Shown here piece after piece: positions 1 through 5,258 of a stretch of 7,169 nucleotides of DNA (its first letter is position 1; each line of letters opens with the position of its first letter). The position numbers and the translations under genes were made by a program. A model generated the notes under the pieces. It saw only the letters and a list, made by a program, of their open reading frames with translations. It ran no database searches and had not been told where the DNA came from. The stretch is from Nitrosomonas sp. (GTDB lineage Bacteria; Pseudomonadota; Gammaproteobacteria; Burkholderiales; Nitrosomonadaceae), in contig SXJH01000130.1 in assembly GCA_005779435.1 (NCBI GenBank), positions 1 to 7,169 of the forward strand. Direction: 5' to 3'.

Positions 1-347
1 GTCATTTCACCGGCGTGAACGCACGAACAAGCGGAGTTGTCATTCGCAGAGCGGCCTCTGGCGACGCGGAAGTAGCGATCCAGTTCGTTCCCCGGCATGG
101 CGCTGGCGCGCGCCGGGACGTTACCCAGCAGGAAACTGGTATCCAGCACTTGGTCGTACAAAGAAAAATCGCCGGCCGGAATCCAATCGAAAGCGGCTTG
201 GTCTTGCCAATGTTGCGTTCTCAAACCGGCAGCCGTTTGCAACAATGCCGATTCGGTGATCGAACCTTTCCAGTATTGCTCCAAAGCGAATTTCAACTCC
301 CGTTTTCTACCGATACGGGGAAACCCGAGACTATGCGTTGTTATCAT
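1..347 (-). CDS. metE: Cobalamin-independent methionine synthase MetE, N-terminal part (partial)
   Basis: MetE (5-methyltetrahydropteroyltriglutamate--homocysteine methyltransferase) moves a methyl group from methyl-tetrahydrofolate polyglutamate to homocysteine, the last step of methionine synthesis, without B12. The complement strand from an ATG at 345-347 gives 115 codons before the window edge. The protein begins MITTHSLGFPRIG and continues with RELK at residues 16-19, corresponding to the RELK folate-contact segment of E. coli MetE. Further matches are LEQYWKG (22-28), AGDFSLYDQVLDTSFLLGNV (58-77), FRVARGR (93-99) and AGEMT at the edge. The enzyme is normally about 750-760 residues, so only the start of the N-terminal domain is present; the C-terminal zinc site is outside. 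The segment before AGEM (residues 107-109, CSC) is more cysteine-rich than the alanine stretch I recall in E. coli. The Shine-Dalgarno is poor (GGTGG a few bases upstream). It is divergent from metR, the classic arrangement. Identification is strong. Confidence 0.95.
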   Translation of the reverse strand, partial: MITTHSLGFPRIGRKRELKFALEQYWKGSITESALLQTAAGLRTQHWQDQAAFDWIPAGDFSLYDQVLDTSFLLGNVPARASAMPGNELDRYFRVARGRSANDNSACSCVHAGEM

Positions 348-454
348 GATTCAGCCACCACTCGAAGTAAAAATAAATAGTCGGGCTATTGTATTGACCT
401 CGAATGATAAATAATAATGATAAGTTTTAATCTTTCAATTAGGTTTTCTCATCA
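348..454. promoter_or_regulatory. metE-metR divergent promoter region
   Basis: This 107-bp AT-rich gap separates the divergent metE and metR starts and must contain both promoters. On the plus strand, TTGACC at 394-399 could be a -35 for metR, with TGATAA at 418-423 (18-bp spacer) as a poor -10. On the minus strand, TTGAAA (complement of 433-438) and TACAAT (complement of 388-393) are possible elements for metE but do not pair at a good spacing. E. coli MetR recognises TGAA-N5-TTCA; no exact copy is visible. The nearest dyad is 418-437, TGATAAG and TCTTTCA separated by six bases. The regulatory role rests on gene layout; the individual sites are weak. Confidence 0.5.
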
Positions 455-1354
455 ATGATCGAGCACAGTCATCTCAGAATCATCCAAGCATTGCATGCCA
501 ACGGCACGCTAACCGAAGCCGCCAATGCGCTGTGCTTGAGCCAGCCCGCGCTGTCGCATCAAATCGGCTATCTGGAGAAAAAACTGGGCGTGGCGCTGTG
601 GGAGCGCGAAGGCCGCAGTTTGCGCCTGACGCAAGCCGGGCTGTTGCTGCTGGAAGTTGCGCACCAGGTCTTGCCGGTGCTGGCGCAAGCGGAGAAAACG
701 CTGGCGGCGTATAGCGAAGGACGGCAAGGTATTCTGCGCATCGGTGTCGAGTGCTATCCCTGTTTTGAATGGTTGACCGGTGTGATCGGGCAGTTCATGC
801 GGCAAATGCCGGACATCGAAGTCGACATCGTGCAGAAATTTCAATTTTCGGGATTGGAAGGGTTATTGAACCATCACATCGATGTGTTGATCACGCCCGA
901 TTGGGTCAAAAAAGACACCATCGATTATGAGGTGCTGGCGCAATACCAGTTGGTATTATTGTTCGCCGCAGACCATGCGCTGGCCGGGATCGGCGAGTTG
1001 ACGCCGGAATTGCTCAGCCAGGAAACCTTGCTGACTTTTCCGGTATCTTTGGAACGACTGGATATTCTGACGTACTTCCTGACACCGGCGCACCTTGAGC
1101 CCAAAAAACTGAAACCCATCGAGTCGCTGGAAATCATGCTGCAAATGACCGCATTGAAACGCGGCGTGTGTGTGTTGCCCGAGTGGCTTGCCGACATCAA
1201 GAGCAAGGATCTTCAGCTCGAAAAAATCCGCATCGGTAAAAATGGGCTATATCAAAAACTTTATTTGGCGCTACGCGAGCCGGATAAAAACATTTCTTAT
1301 ATCAAGAAATTCATTGCCGTCGGACGAAAATCGGTTAACGGTACATCGGCGTAA
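455..1354 (+). CDS. metR: LysR-family transcriptional activator MetR
   Basis: MetR is a LysR-type regulator that uses homocysteine as co-effector and activates metE and other methionine genes in enterobacteria. The 299-residue product is of normal LysR length. Residues about 4-63 form the winged helix-turn-helix, with LTEAANALCLSQPALSHQ at 19-36 and LEKKLG at 40-45. A linker helix containing QVLP (71-74) follows, then the effector-binding domain. Segments matching E. coli MetR specifically, not just LysR proteins in general, are LRIGVEC (94-100) with C103 and WL (106-107), ETLLTFPV (190-197), RLDILTYFL (201-209) and GVCVLPEW (237-244). It is divergent from metE, which supports the assignment. 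The ATG at 455 gives the family-typical MIE- start; the ribosome site is weak (TAGG around 440-443). Its own promoter probably overlaps that of metE, so autoregulation is likely but not shown. Confidence 0.92.
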   Translation: MIEHSHLRIIQALHANGTLTEAANALCLSQPALSHQIGYLEKKLGVALWEREGRSLRLTQAGLLLLEVAHQVLPVLAQAEKTLAAYSEGRQGILRIGVECYPCFEWLTGVIGQFMRQMPDIEVDIVQKFQFSGLEGLLNHHIDVLITPDWVKKDTIDYEVLAQYQLVLLFAADHALAGIGELTPELLSQETLLTFPVSLERLDILTYFLTPAHLEPKKLKPIESLEIMLQMTALKRGVCVLPEWLADIKSKDLQLEKIRIGKNGLYQKLYLALREPDKNISYIKKFIAVGRKSVNGTSA

Positions 1355-1518
1355 GCCGAAGATGCCGCTTGCGCGAGTGCATTCTCAATCAAGATTGGCG
1401 TGTAAACGTTCATGCTAATTATGTGACCGGGCAAGACAGTTATTGGGACCGCAGACGTTTGCTCTACAATCTAATTGGCGCATCCGTGGTTCCTGTCCGG
1501 GGTTGATAAGTTGTTTTC
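1355..1518. other. Convergent intergenic gap, no gene recognised
   Basis: The 164-bp gap lies between the 3' ends of metR (plus) and the small gene ending at 1519 (minus). I looked for an intrinsic terminator for either gene and found no stable hairpin followed by a T-run. The short CAATC/GATTG dyad around 1387-1398 has only a two-base centre and is not a convincing hairpin. No tRNA-like or coding signal was seen on either strand. Termination here may be Rho-dependent, or the stretch may be decayed sequence. Confidence 0.4.
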
Positions 1519-1884
1519 TCATCGCCTTGCAGGCTTGATGATGGATTTTCCGAGTAGGTGAGACTCCAAGGCGTTTGCGAGCGCTTTTTTGTCATGAGAA
1601 CTCATCGTTATGTCCGTTTCCGATAAAGCGGCATCCAGTAGCTTTTGCATCGGAGTCGATCGTTTGGGTTGCGGTTGTATGATGGCCGGCCGCAGTGTGA
1701 CAATCTCGGTGAGCATGGGGATGGCGCTTGATGAGGTGGTATGAAAACTAGCGCTTTCCGCGCGTCTTGCCGACACGATGGGATTCAATGATACGCCCCG
1801 GTTCTTGTGCTTTCCGATCAGTTCATTGAATTTGTCGATGATCGCCGTGTCGTCGGAATCGGGGGGGAGGATGTTTTCGCTCAT
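1519..1884 (-). CDS. Hypothetical 121-residue protein, third gene of the pepA-holC cluster
   Basis: I do not recognise this protein securely. The start chosen is ATG at 1882-1884 (MSENILPP). A TTG six bases upstream (1888-1890) is also open, but the only ribosome-site-like bases (GACGG) lie too close to it and better suit the ATG. The product is hydrophilic, with no signal peptide or membrane segment. An acidic start (residues 9-12) is followed by a likely helix (14-27), a Ser/Thr-rich low-complexity stretch (44-53), a short motif IPMLTEIVTL (55-64), a proline-rich linker (67-79), and a C-terminal helical part (80-112). The IPxLTEIV motif followed by a charged helix resembles small uncharacterised proteins I associate with betaproteobacterial holC neighbourhoods (possibly DUF2486), but I cannot verify this. 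It starts 23 bp after the holC stop, so co-transcription is likely. A run of seven C lies near the 5' end (complement of 1861-1867). Confidence 0.6.
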   Translation of the reverse strand: MSENILPPDSDDTAIIDKFNELIGKHKNRGVSLNPIVSARRAESASFHTTSSSAIPMLTEIVTLRPAIIQPQPKRSTPMQKLLDAALSETDITMSSHDKKALANALESHLLGKSIIKPARR

Positions 1885-1907
1885 AATCAATAACCGTCAA
1901 TTTTCGA

Positions 1908-2342
1908 TCAGTTCGTTTGGACATCCAATTGGTAATGTTGGATGTCGAGCCCTTCGTTTTTGTAGCAGCGATAGCGCTCTCGCGCTGCCGATTTGTCTTC
2001 GTCCGTGACCCCGGCAATTTCGATGATTCGAGCGAATTCATTGAAACAAGGCGGTAACTGGCGATGCAGGTTCAACAATACATCAAAAGGAGCGCCGGAT
2101 TGAATTTGATTGCTCAAAATAACGGGGGTTTGTTGTACCAAGGATATGTCGTCATCGTTCCGGCAATGCGGAATAAAGCTGGTTGCCGAGAATGTCCAGA
2201 GCAATTGATCGAATTGTCCGATCAGCGACGCATCGGGAGCATAGACGATGACGCGCAAACCTTGCTGTACCGCTTTGGCGCACAAGCGGCAAGCGGTCAT
2301 TAATTTATTGTCGGATCCCGAGTAAAAATTGATTTGGGTCAT
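1908..2342 (-). CDS. holC: DNA polymerase III chi subunit HolC
   Basis: The chi subunit belongs to the DNA polymerase III clamp-loader assembly. It binds psi (HolD) and the C-terminal tail of single-stranded DNA-binding protein, linking the replisome to SSB-coated lagging-strand DNA. The product is 144 residues against 147 in E. coli. The N-terminus INFYSGSDNK matches the family's first beta strand. It continues with LLWTFSATSFIPH (47-59), equivalent to LW...SFVPH in E. coli, and ends with the characteristic ARERYRCYKNEG (120-131), equivalent to ARERYKAYRVAG. The ATG at 2340-2342 lies 16 bp after the pepA stop, in the widely seen proteobacterial order pepA-holC. The ribosome site is weak (AGAGA). 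In many relatives valS follows holC; here a small unknown gene follows instead. Confidence 0.93.
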   Translation of the reverse strand: MTQINFYSGSDNKLMTACRLCAKAVQQGLRVIVYAPDASLIGQFDQLLWTFSATSFIPHCRNDDDISLVQQTPVILSNQIQSGAPFDVLLNLHRQLPPCFNEFARIIEIAGVTDEDKSAARERYRCYKNEGLDIQHYQLDVQTN

Positions 2343-2358
2343 GCGTCTCTAATCGAAA

Positions 2359-3855
2359 TCAGTCCGTGGATTTGGACTGATCGATCAAAAATTGAGTCAG
2401 CAGCGGTACCGGGCGGCCGGTCGATCCTTTTTCTTTGCCGGATTTCCATGCCGTGCCGGCAATGTCGAGGTGCGCCCAGCGGTATTTTTTGGTGAAGCGC
2501 GATAAAAAGCATGCCGCCGTAATGGTGCCGGCGGCGCGTCCGCCGATGTTGGCGATGTCGGCAAAGTTGCTTTTCAATAGATCCTGATATTCATCCCACA
2601 ACGGCAGTTGCCAGGCACGATCGCCCGTGTGCTCGCCAGCCGCTAACAGCGCTTGCGCCAGCTTGTCGTCATTGCTGAGCAATCCCGTGGTGAAGTTTCC
2701 AAGCGCAATTACGCAAGCGCCGGTCAGTGTCGCGATATCGATCACAACCTTCGGGTTATAGCGCTCCGCATAGGTTAATGCGTCGCACAGAATCAACCGT
2801 CCTTCCGCATCGGTATTCAGAACCTCGATGGTTTGTCCGGATAAACTGGTGACCACATCGCCGGGCTTGGTTGCTTTGCCGCTTGGCATGTTTTCGGTGG
2901 CTGGAATGATTCCGATCACATTGACCGGTAACTTCATTTCAGCGACAGCTTGCAGTGTTCCCAAAACGCTGGCGGCTCCGCTCATGTCGAATTTCATTTC
3001 GTCCATTTCCGCCGCAGGTTTCAGCGAAATGCCGCCGGTATCGAAGGTGACGCCTTTGCCGACCAGAACGATGGGGTTGTCTTTTTTACCGAGCCCCTGG
3101 TATTCCAAAACGATCAGTTTGGCGGGTTGTTCGCTGCCTTGCGCCACGGACAGCAGGGAGCCCATGCCCAGTTTCTCCATATCCTTTTCTTCCAAAACGG
3201 TGACCTTGAGTTTGTGGGACTTGGCGAGGTCTTTGGCTTGTTTGGCAAGATAAGCGGGGGTGCAAATATTGGGCGCGAGATTGCCTAAATCCTTGGTCAG
3301 GCACATGCCATGCGCAACGGCCAATCCCTGCTGCAAGGCTTCTTCACATGCCGCCGATTCAGCCCGATTGTCGAGGCATAGCGTGAGCTTTTTAAGATTG
3401 CTCGTTTCGGTTTCGGGTTTGCTTTTTAATTGATCGAAACGGTATTGATGATTGGTGGCGGCAATGACTGTTTGTGAAACTTTCCACGCGCTATCCCGTG
3501 TTCTAAGGGGGAAATCGGATAAGAACAACATGGCGTCGGTGACGGCTGTTTTTTGTAACGCGGTTAGGGTGGTGCCGATGGCGGCGAGAAATGTTTTTTC
3601 CTTGAATTCCTGCTCTTTCCCCAAACCGATCAGCAAGATTCTTTTGAATAAAGTACCGGGGACATTGTGCAGTAATAATGAAGTATTGGCTTTGCCGTCC
3701 ATGTCGCCGGATGCAAGAATGTTTTTGAGATGGCCTTGTGCGATCTTATCGAGCGCTTTGGCCGATTCCGTCATTTTTCTCGTTTCGAAAACCCCTACGA
3801 CGGCACAGGCTCCGCGTTGTTTTTCCGGTGTTGCTGCTTTTATTACAAAATCCAC
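2359..3855 (-). CDS. pepA: Cytosol (leucyl) aminopeptidase PepA, M17 family
   Basis: PepA is a cytosolic two-metal aminopeptidase that removes N-terminal residues, preferring leucine. In E. coli it is a hexamer that also binds DNA, in Xer recombination and carAB control. I place the start at GTG 3853-3855 (MDFVIKAATPEKQRG), giving 498 residues against 503 in E. coli. AAAAGGAA (complement of 3863-3870) lies 7 bases upstream of this GTG, and MDF is typical of betaproteobacterial PepA. A longer reading from TTG at 3873 adds six residues and would place that Shine-Dalgarno inside the gene. In the 498-residue numbering the catalytic domain has VGKGVTFDTGG (265-275) with metal ligands K267 and D272, catalytic K279, D290 in KFDMSGA, and the M17 signature NTDAEGRL (347-354) with D349, E351 and R353. 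All expected active-site residues are present. It is the first gene of a cluster with holC. Confidence 0.97.
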   Translation of the reverse strand: MDFVIKAATPEKQRGACAVVGVFETRKMTESAKALDKIAQGHLKNILASGDMDGKANTSLLLHNVPGTLFKRILLIGLGKEQEFKEKTFLAAIGTTLTALQKTAVTDAMLFLSDFPLRTRDSAWKVSQTVIAATNHQYRFDQLKSKPETETSNLKKLTLCLDNRAESAACEEALQQGLAVAHGMCLTKDLGNLAPNICTPAYLAKQAKDLAKSHKLKVTVLEEKDMEKLGMGSLLSVAQGSEQPAKLIVLEYQGLGKKDNPIVLVGKGVTFDTGGISLKPAAEMDEMKFDMSGAASVLGTLQAVAEMKLPVNVIGIIPATENMPSGKATKPGDVVTSLSGQTIEVLNTDAEGRLILCDALTYAERYNPKVVIDIATLTGACVIALGNFTTGLLSNDDKLAQALLAAGEHTGDRAWQLPLWDEYQDLLKSNFADIANIGGRAAGTITAACFLSRFTKKYRWAHLDIAGTAWKSGKEKGSTGRPVPLLTQFLIDQSKSTD

Positions 3856-3914
3856 GGTTAGATTCCTTTTCAAAATTTCTCGGGTAAATACCTATCGTCT
3901 TTTTTTACGCTTAG

Positions 3915-3969
3915 CCGCTATCTTATTATTACTTCTGCAAGAATCAAACAGCTTTGTTCAAGATAGCGG
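3915..3969. repeat. 10-bp inverted repeat around the pepA promoter
   Basis: CCGCTATCTT at 3915-3924 is perfectly complementary to AAGATAGCGG at 3960-3969, with 35 bp between the arms. The inner arm overlaps the candidate pepA -10 element and the outer arm lies just upstream of the candidate -35. This could be a two-site operator or a long-loop hairpin; the sequence alone does not decide. Confidence 0.5.
3920..3947 (-). promoter_or_regulatory. Candidate pepA promoter
   Basis: On the minus strand, TTGATT (complement of 3942-3947) and TAAGAT (complement of 3920-3925) are separated by 16 bp. Both elements are reasonable sigma-70-type hexamers. Transcription would start near 3912, giving a 5' leader of about 57 bases before the GTG start at 3855. 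The hexamers are imperfect and the assignment is by eye. Confidence 0.45.
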
Positions 3970-4047
3970 GAGATCTTTGCAAAATCCATGCTTTATTTGA
4001 AGCACCTTAAGTTCAATTTTTCGTGAGCAGTGTAACCGTATCATTGC

Positions 4048-4059
4048 GGCGGCGCCGCC
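4048..4059. repeat. GC-only 12-bp palindrome
   Basis: GGCGGCGCCGCC is a perfect palindrome of only G and C in an otherwise AT-rich intergenic region, about 24 bp upstream of the first IscR-like box. It is followed on the plus strand by AAAATT and on the minus strand by GCAATG, so it is not a normal intrinsic terminator in either direction. Function unknown. Confidence 0.4.
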
Positions 4060-4078
4060 AAAATTCAGCACGCAACTT

Positions 4079-4103
4079 AAAGTTGACCAAATCAATCGGG
4101 TAT
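4079..4103 (+). promoter_or_regulatory. IscR type-1-like box 1, over the iscR -35
   Basis: This 25-bp site has the outline AAAGTTGAC...TCGGGTAT. Against the E. coli IscR type-1 consensus as I recall it (ATASYYGACT, then RWWWYAGTCR, then RSTAT) it matches 22 of 25 positions. It spans the -35 hexamer at 4083-4088, so bound IscR would block RNA polymerase. Type-1 sites are bound by cluster-loaded IscR. It differs from box 2 at one base only. Confidence 0.75.
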
Positions 4104-4111
4104 TGTATAGT
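4083..4111 (+). promoter_or_regulatory. iscR operon promoter (sigma-70 type)
   Basis: TTGACC at 4083-4088 and TATAGT at 4106-4111 are separated by an ideal 17-bp spacer. Transcription should begin near 4118, leaving a leader of about 68 bases before the iscR ATG. The promoter is embedded in the two IscR-like boxes, the geometry expected for autorepression by [2Fe-2S]-IscR. A perfect TTTGCGCAAA palindrome (4131-4140) follows directly in the leader. Confidence 0.8.
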
Positions 4112-4131
4112 TGACCAAATCAATCGGGTAT
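4107..4131 (+). promoter_or_regulatory. IscR type-1-like box 2, over the iscR -10 and start site
   Basis: The 25-bp site begins ATAGTTGAC and ends TCGGGTAT. It matches the remembered E. coli type-1 consensus at 23 of 25 positions, the exceptions being C for T at position 10 and A for G at position 17. It overlaps the -10 hexamer at 4106-4111 and the expected transcription start. It lies exactly 28 bp downstream of box 1, so the two sites are not on the same face of a 10.5-bp helix. Confidence 0.78.
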
Positions 4132-4185
4132 TTGCGCAAACACCTATTTTTAACAATTCCGCTCGATTTTTAAAAGGAGTTCATC

Positions 4186-4647
4186 ATGAGATTAACGACC
4201 AAAGGCAGATTCGCGGTAACGGCGCTACTCGATCTTGCCTTGCAACAAAGCAATCACCCCGTCACACTTGCCGACATCAGCCAGCGGCAAAAAATATCGC
4301 TGTCGTATTTGGAGCAGCTCTTCGCCAAGCTGCGCCAATCCGAATTGGTCGACAGCGTGCGCGGCCCCGGCGGCGGTTATTGCTTAGCCAAGGATTTGGA
4401 TCAAGTGTCGGTCGCCGATATTATTTTAGCGGTTGACGAGCCGATCGACGCCACGCAGTGCGGCGGCAAGGAAAACTGCCATAACGACGGCAAGTGCATG
4501 ACGCATGATTTGTGGGCGAAATTAAACGATTTGATTTTCGAGTATCTCGGCGCCGTTACGCTTAAGGAATTGGTCGATCATCAAATCAACCAGAGAACCG
4601 ATTCGATTGTGCCGCTGATCGATATGCGCGAAACGACCGTTGCATAA
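4186..4647 (+). CDS. iscR: Rrf2-family Fe-S cluster-sensing regulator IscR
   Basis: IscR is a [2Fe-2S]-binding dimeric repressor/activator that matches Fe-S biogenesis to demand. The product is 153 residues (E. coli 162). It has the Rrf2 winged-helix domain MRLTTKGRFAVTALLDLAL (1-19), recognition region ISLSYLEQLFAKLR (37-50) and wing SVRGPGGGY (57-65). The three cluster cysteines C92, C98 and C104 and the fourth ligand H107 fall at the same numbers as in E. coli. E43, which in E. coli lets the protein discriminate type-1 from type-2 sites, is also conserved. The match is to IscR itself and not only to Rrf2 proteins in general. A strong Shine-Dalgarno AAGGAG (4174-4179) lies 6 bases before the ATG. 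It is the first gene of the operon, and its own promoter carries two IscR-like boxes, pointing to negative autoregulation. The C-terminal tail is shorter than in E. coli. Confidence 0.95.
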   Translation: MRLTTKGRFAVTALLDLALQQSNHPVTLADISQRQKISLSYLEQLFAKLRQSELVDSVRGPGGGYCLAKDLDQVSVADIILAVDEPIDATQCGGKENCHNDGKCMTHDLWAKLNDLIFEYLGAVTLKELVDHQINQRTDSIVPLIDMRETTVA

Positions 4648-4668
4648 ATTGAATTCCGGGAATTCAAT
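4648..4668. repeat. 21-bp palindrome directly after the iscR stop codon
   Basis: Ten-base arms ATTGAATTCC and GGAATTCAAT flank one central G, beginning at the base after the TAA stop. In RNA it could fold into a hairpin of about eight pairs with a small CCGGG loop. It is followed by CCTTTCG, not a T-run, so it is not a standard terminator. It might be an attenuator, an RNA-processing or stability element, or a DNA-binding site. Confidence 0.6.
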
Positions 4669-4817
4669 CCTTTCGATTATAGTAATATCGCAATGGTCCC
4701 ATTCGAACGAGTCGATCGAGCGGATGTCGAATATTGACCGATTTACCCGCGAAACATCGATTCGCAATCGTCATTGGATATTTGTGTAATGAATAAAAAT
4801 TGCAATAAGCTACGGTA
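4669..4817 (+). promoter_or_regulatory. Leader between iscR and the A-type carrier gene, possible internal promoter
   Basis: This stretch has no credible gene. TTGACC at 4734-4739, inside AATATTGACCGATTTA, resembles the left half of the IscR boxes upstream of iscR (about 16 of 25 positions match the type-1 consensus by eye), but the right half is degenerate. The -10 expected 17 bp later (TCGATT, 4757-4762) is poor. It may be a decayed or weak IscR-influenced promoter, or chance. Confidence 0.25.
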
Positions 4818-5159
4818 ATGCCAATCACTTTGACTGAGAATGCTGCAAAATATATACAGCAGCAATTTATAAAACGCGGCAAAGGGCTGGCATTTAGAAT
4901 TGGAATCAAGAAATCGGGTTGCTCCGGATTTGCTTATACGTTTGATTATGCCGATGAAATCAGTACGGACGATCAATTATTCGAATCCCACGAAACCAAA
5001 ATTGTTGTTGATAAGCATAGCTTGCCTTACCTCGATGGCTCCAGAATCGATTTTATCAAGGAAGGTCTCAACAGCTCTTTCAAGTTTATCAATCCCAATA
5101 TTGATAACACTTGCGGTTGCGGCGACAGTTTTAGCGTAAAAGAAACGACCAAGGCATAG
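4818..5159 (+). CDS. iscA: A-type Fe-S cluster carrier protein, IscA-like (SufA position)
   Basis: A-type carriers receive Fe-S clusters from a scaffold and deliver them to apo-proteins in the cytosol. The product is 113 residues (E. coli IscA 107). Its conserved cysteines are C35 (in SGCSG, 33-37), C99 and C101 (in CGCGDSF, 99-105), identical in number to IscA. Other matches are MPITLTENAA (1-10), RGKGLAFRIGI (20-30), LPYLDGSRIDFIKEGL (69-84) and FKFINPN (88-94). It lacks the N-terminal extension of SufA, and these segments look closer to IscA, but its place before sufBC means it may act as SufA, so the symbol is uncertain. No good Shine-Dalgarno precedes the ATG (CTACGGTA), unlike iscR, sufB and sufC, which suggests lower translation. 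It lies 170 bp after iscR and 99 bp before sufB on the same strand. Confidence 0.9.
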   Translation: MPITLTENAAKYIQQQFIKRGKGLAFRIGIKKSGCSGFAYTFDYADEISTDDQLFESHETKIVVDKHSLPYLDGSRIDFIKEGLNSSFKFINPNIDNTCGCGDSFSVKETTKA

Positions 5160-5177
5160 TCTCATAGCAACCGCCGG

Positions 5178-5199
5178 AATCCGCACAGCGCCGGATTTT
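5178..5199 (+). terminator. Weak hairpin between the A-type carrier gene and sufB
   Basis: AATCCG (5178-5183) pairs with CGGATT (5192-5197) around an eight-base loop and is followed by only two more T (5198-5199), then C. Two flanking G-U pairs could extend the stem. It is too weak for a firm terminator call; partial attenuation or an mRNA-stability role is possible. Confidence 0.3.
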
Positions 5200-5258
5200 C
5201 GATTAGTTTCTTGAATTCCGATTAAATTATAAAAATATAAAGCAAAGGAAGAAACCAA

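Larger units (their letters stand above)
4081..4132 (+). repeat. Tandem 24-bp direct repeat in the iscR promoter
   Basis: The same 24 bases (AGTTGACCAAAT followed by CAATCGGGTATT) occur at 4081-4104 and 4109-4132, separated by the four bases GTAT. The copies are identical, so this is either a recent duplication of the operator or strong selection on both. The duplication also creates the promoter geometry: the TTGACC of copy 1 serves as -35, and the junction with copy 2 forms the -10. Confidence 0.95.

Noticed and set aside
15..414. Plus-strand open frames of 121 and 105 codons at the left edge
   Set aside because: They are antisense to metE, whose protein sequence matches the known family closely, and their translations look like no family.
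1355..1518. Possible decayed gene or tRNA fragment in the convergent gap
   Set aside because: No cloverleaf-like arms and no translated stretch resembling a known protein on either strand.
3452..4000. Plus-strand open frame of 182 codons over the start of pepA and the upstream gap
   Set aside because: Mostly antisense to pepA, with no ribosome site and no recognisable domain; pepA is unambiguous.
4079..4132. Repeat pair as a CRISPR-like or mobile-element signature
   Set aside because: Only two copies with a 4-bp spacer and no associated genes; IscR operator duplication explains the content better.
4023..4436. Plus-strand open frame of 137 codons overlapping iscR
   Set aside because: Runs through the iscR promoter and boxes and out of frame through iscR; Arg/Gln-rich translation typical of a shadow frame.
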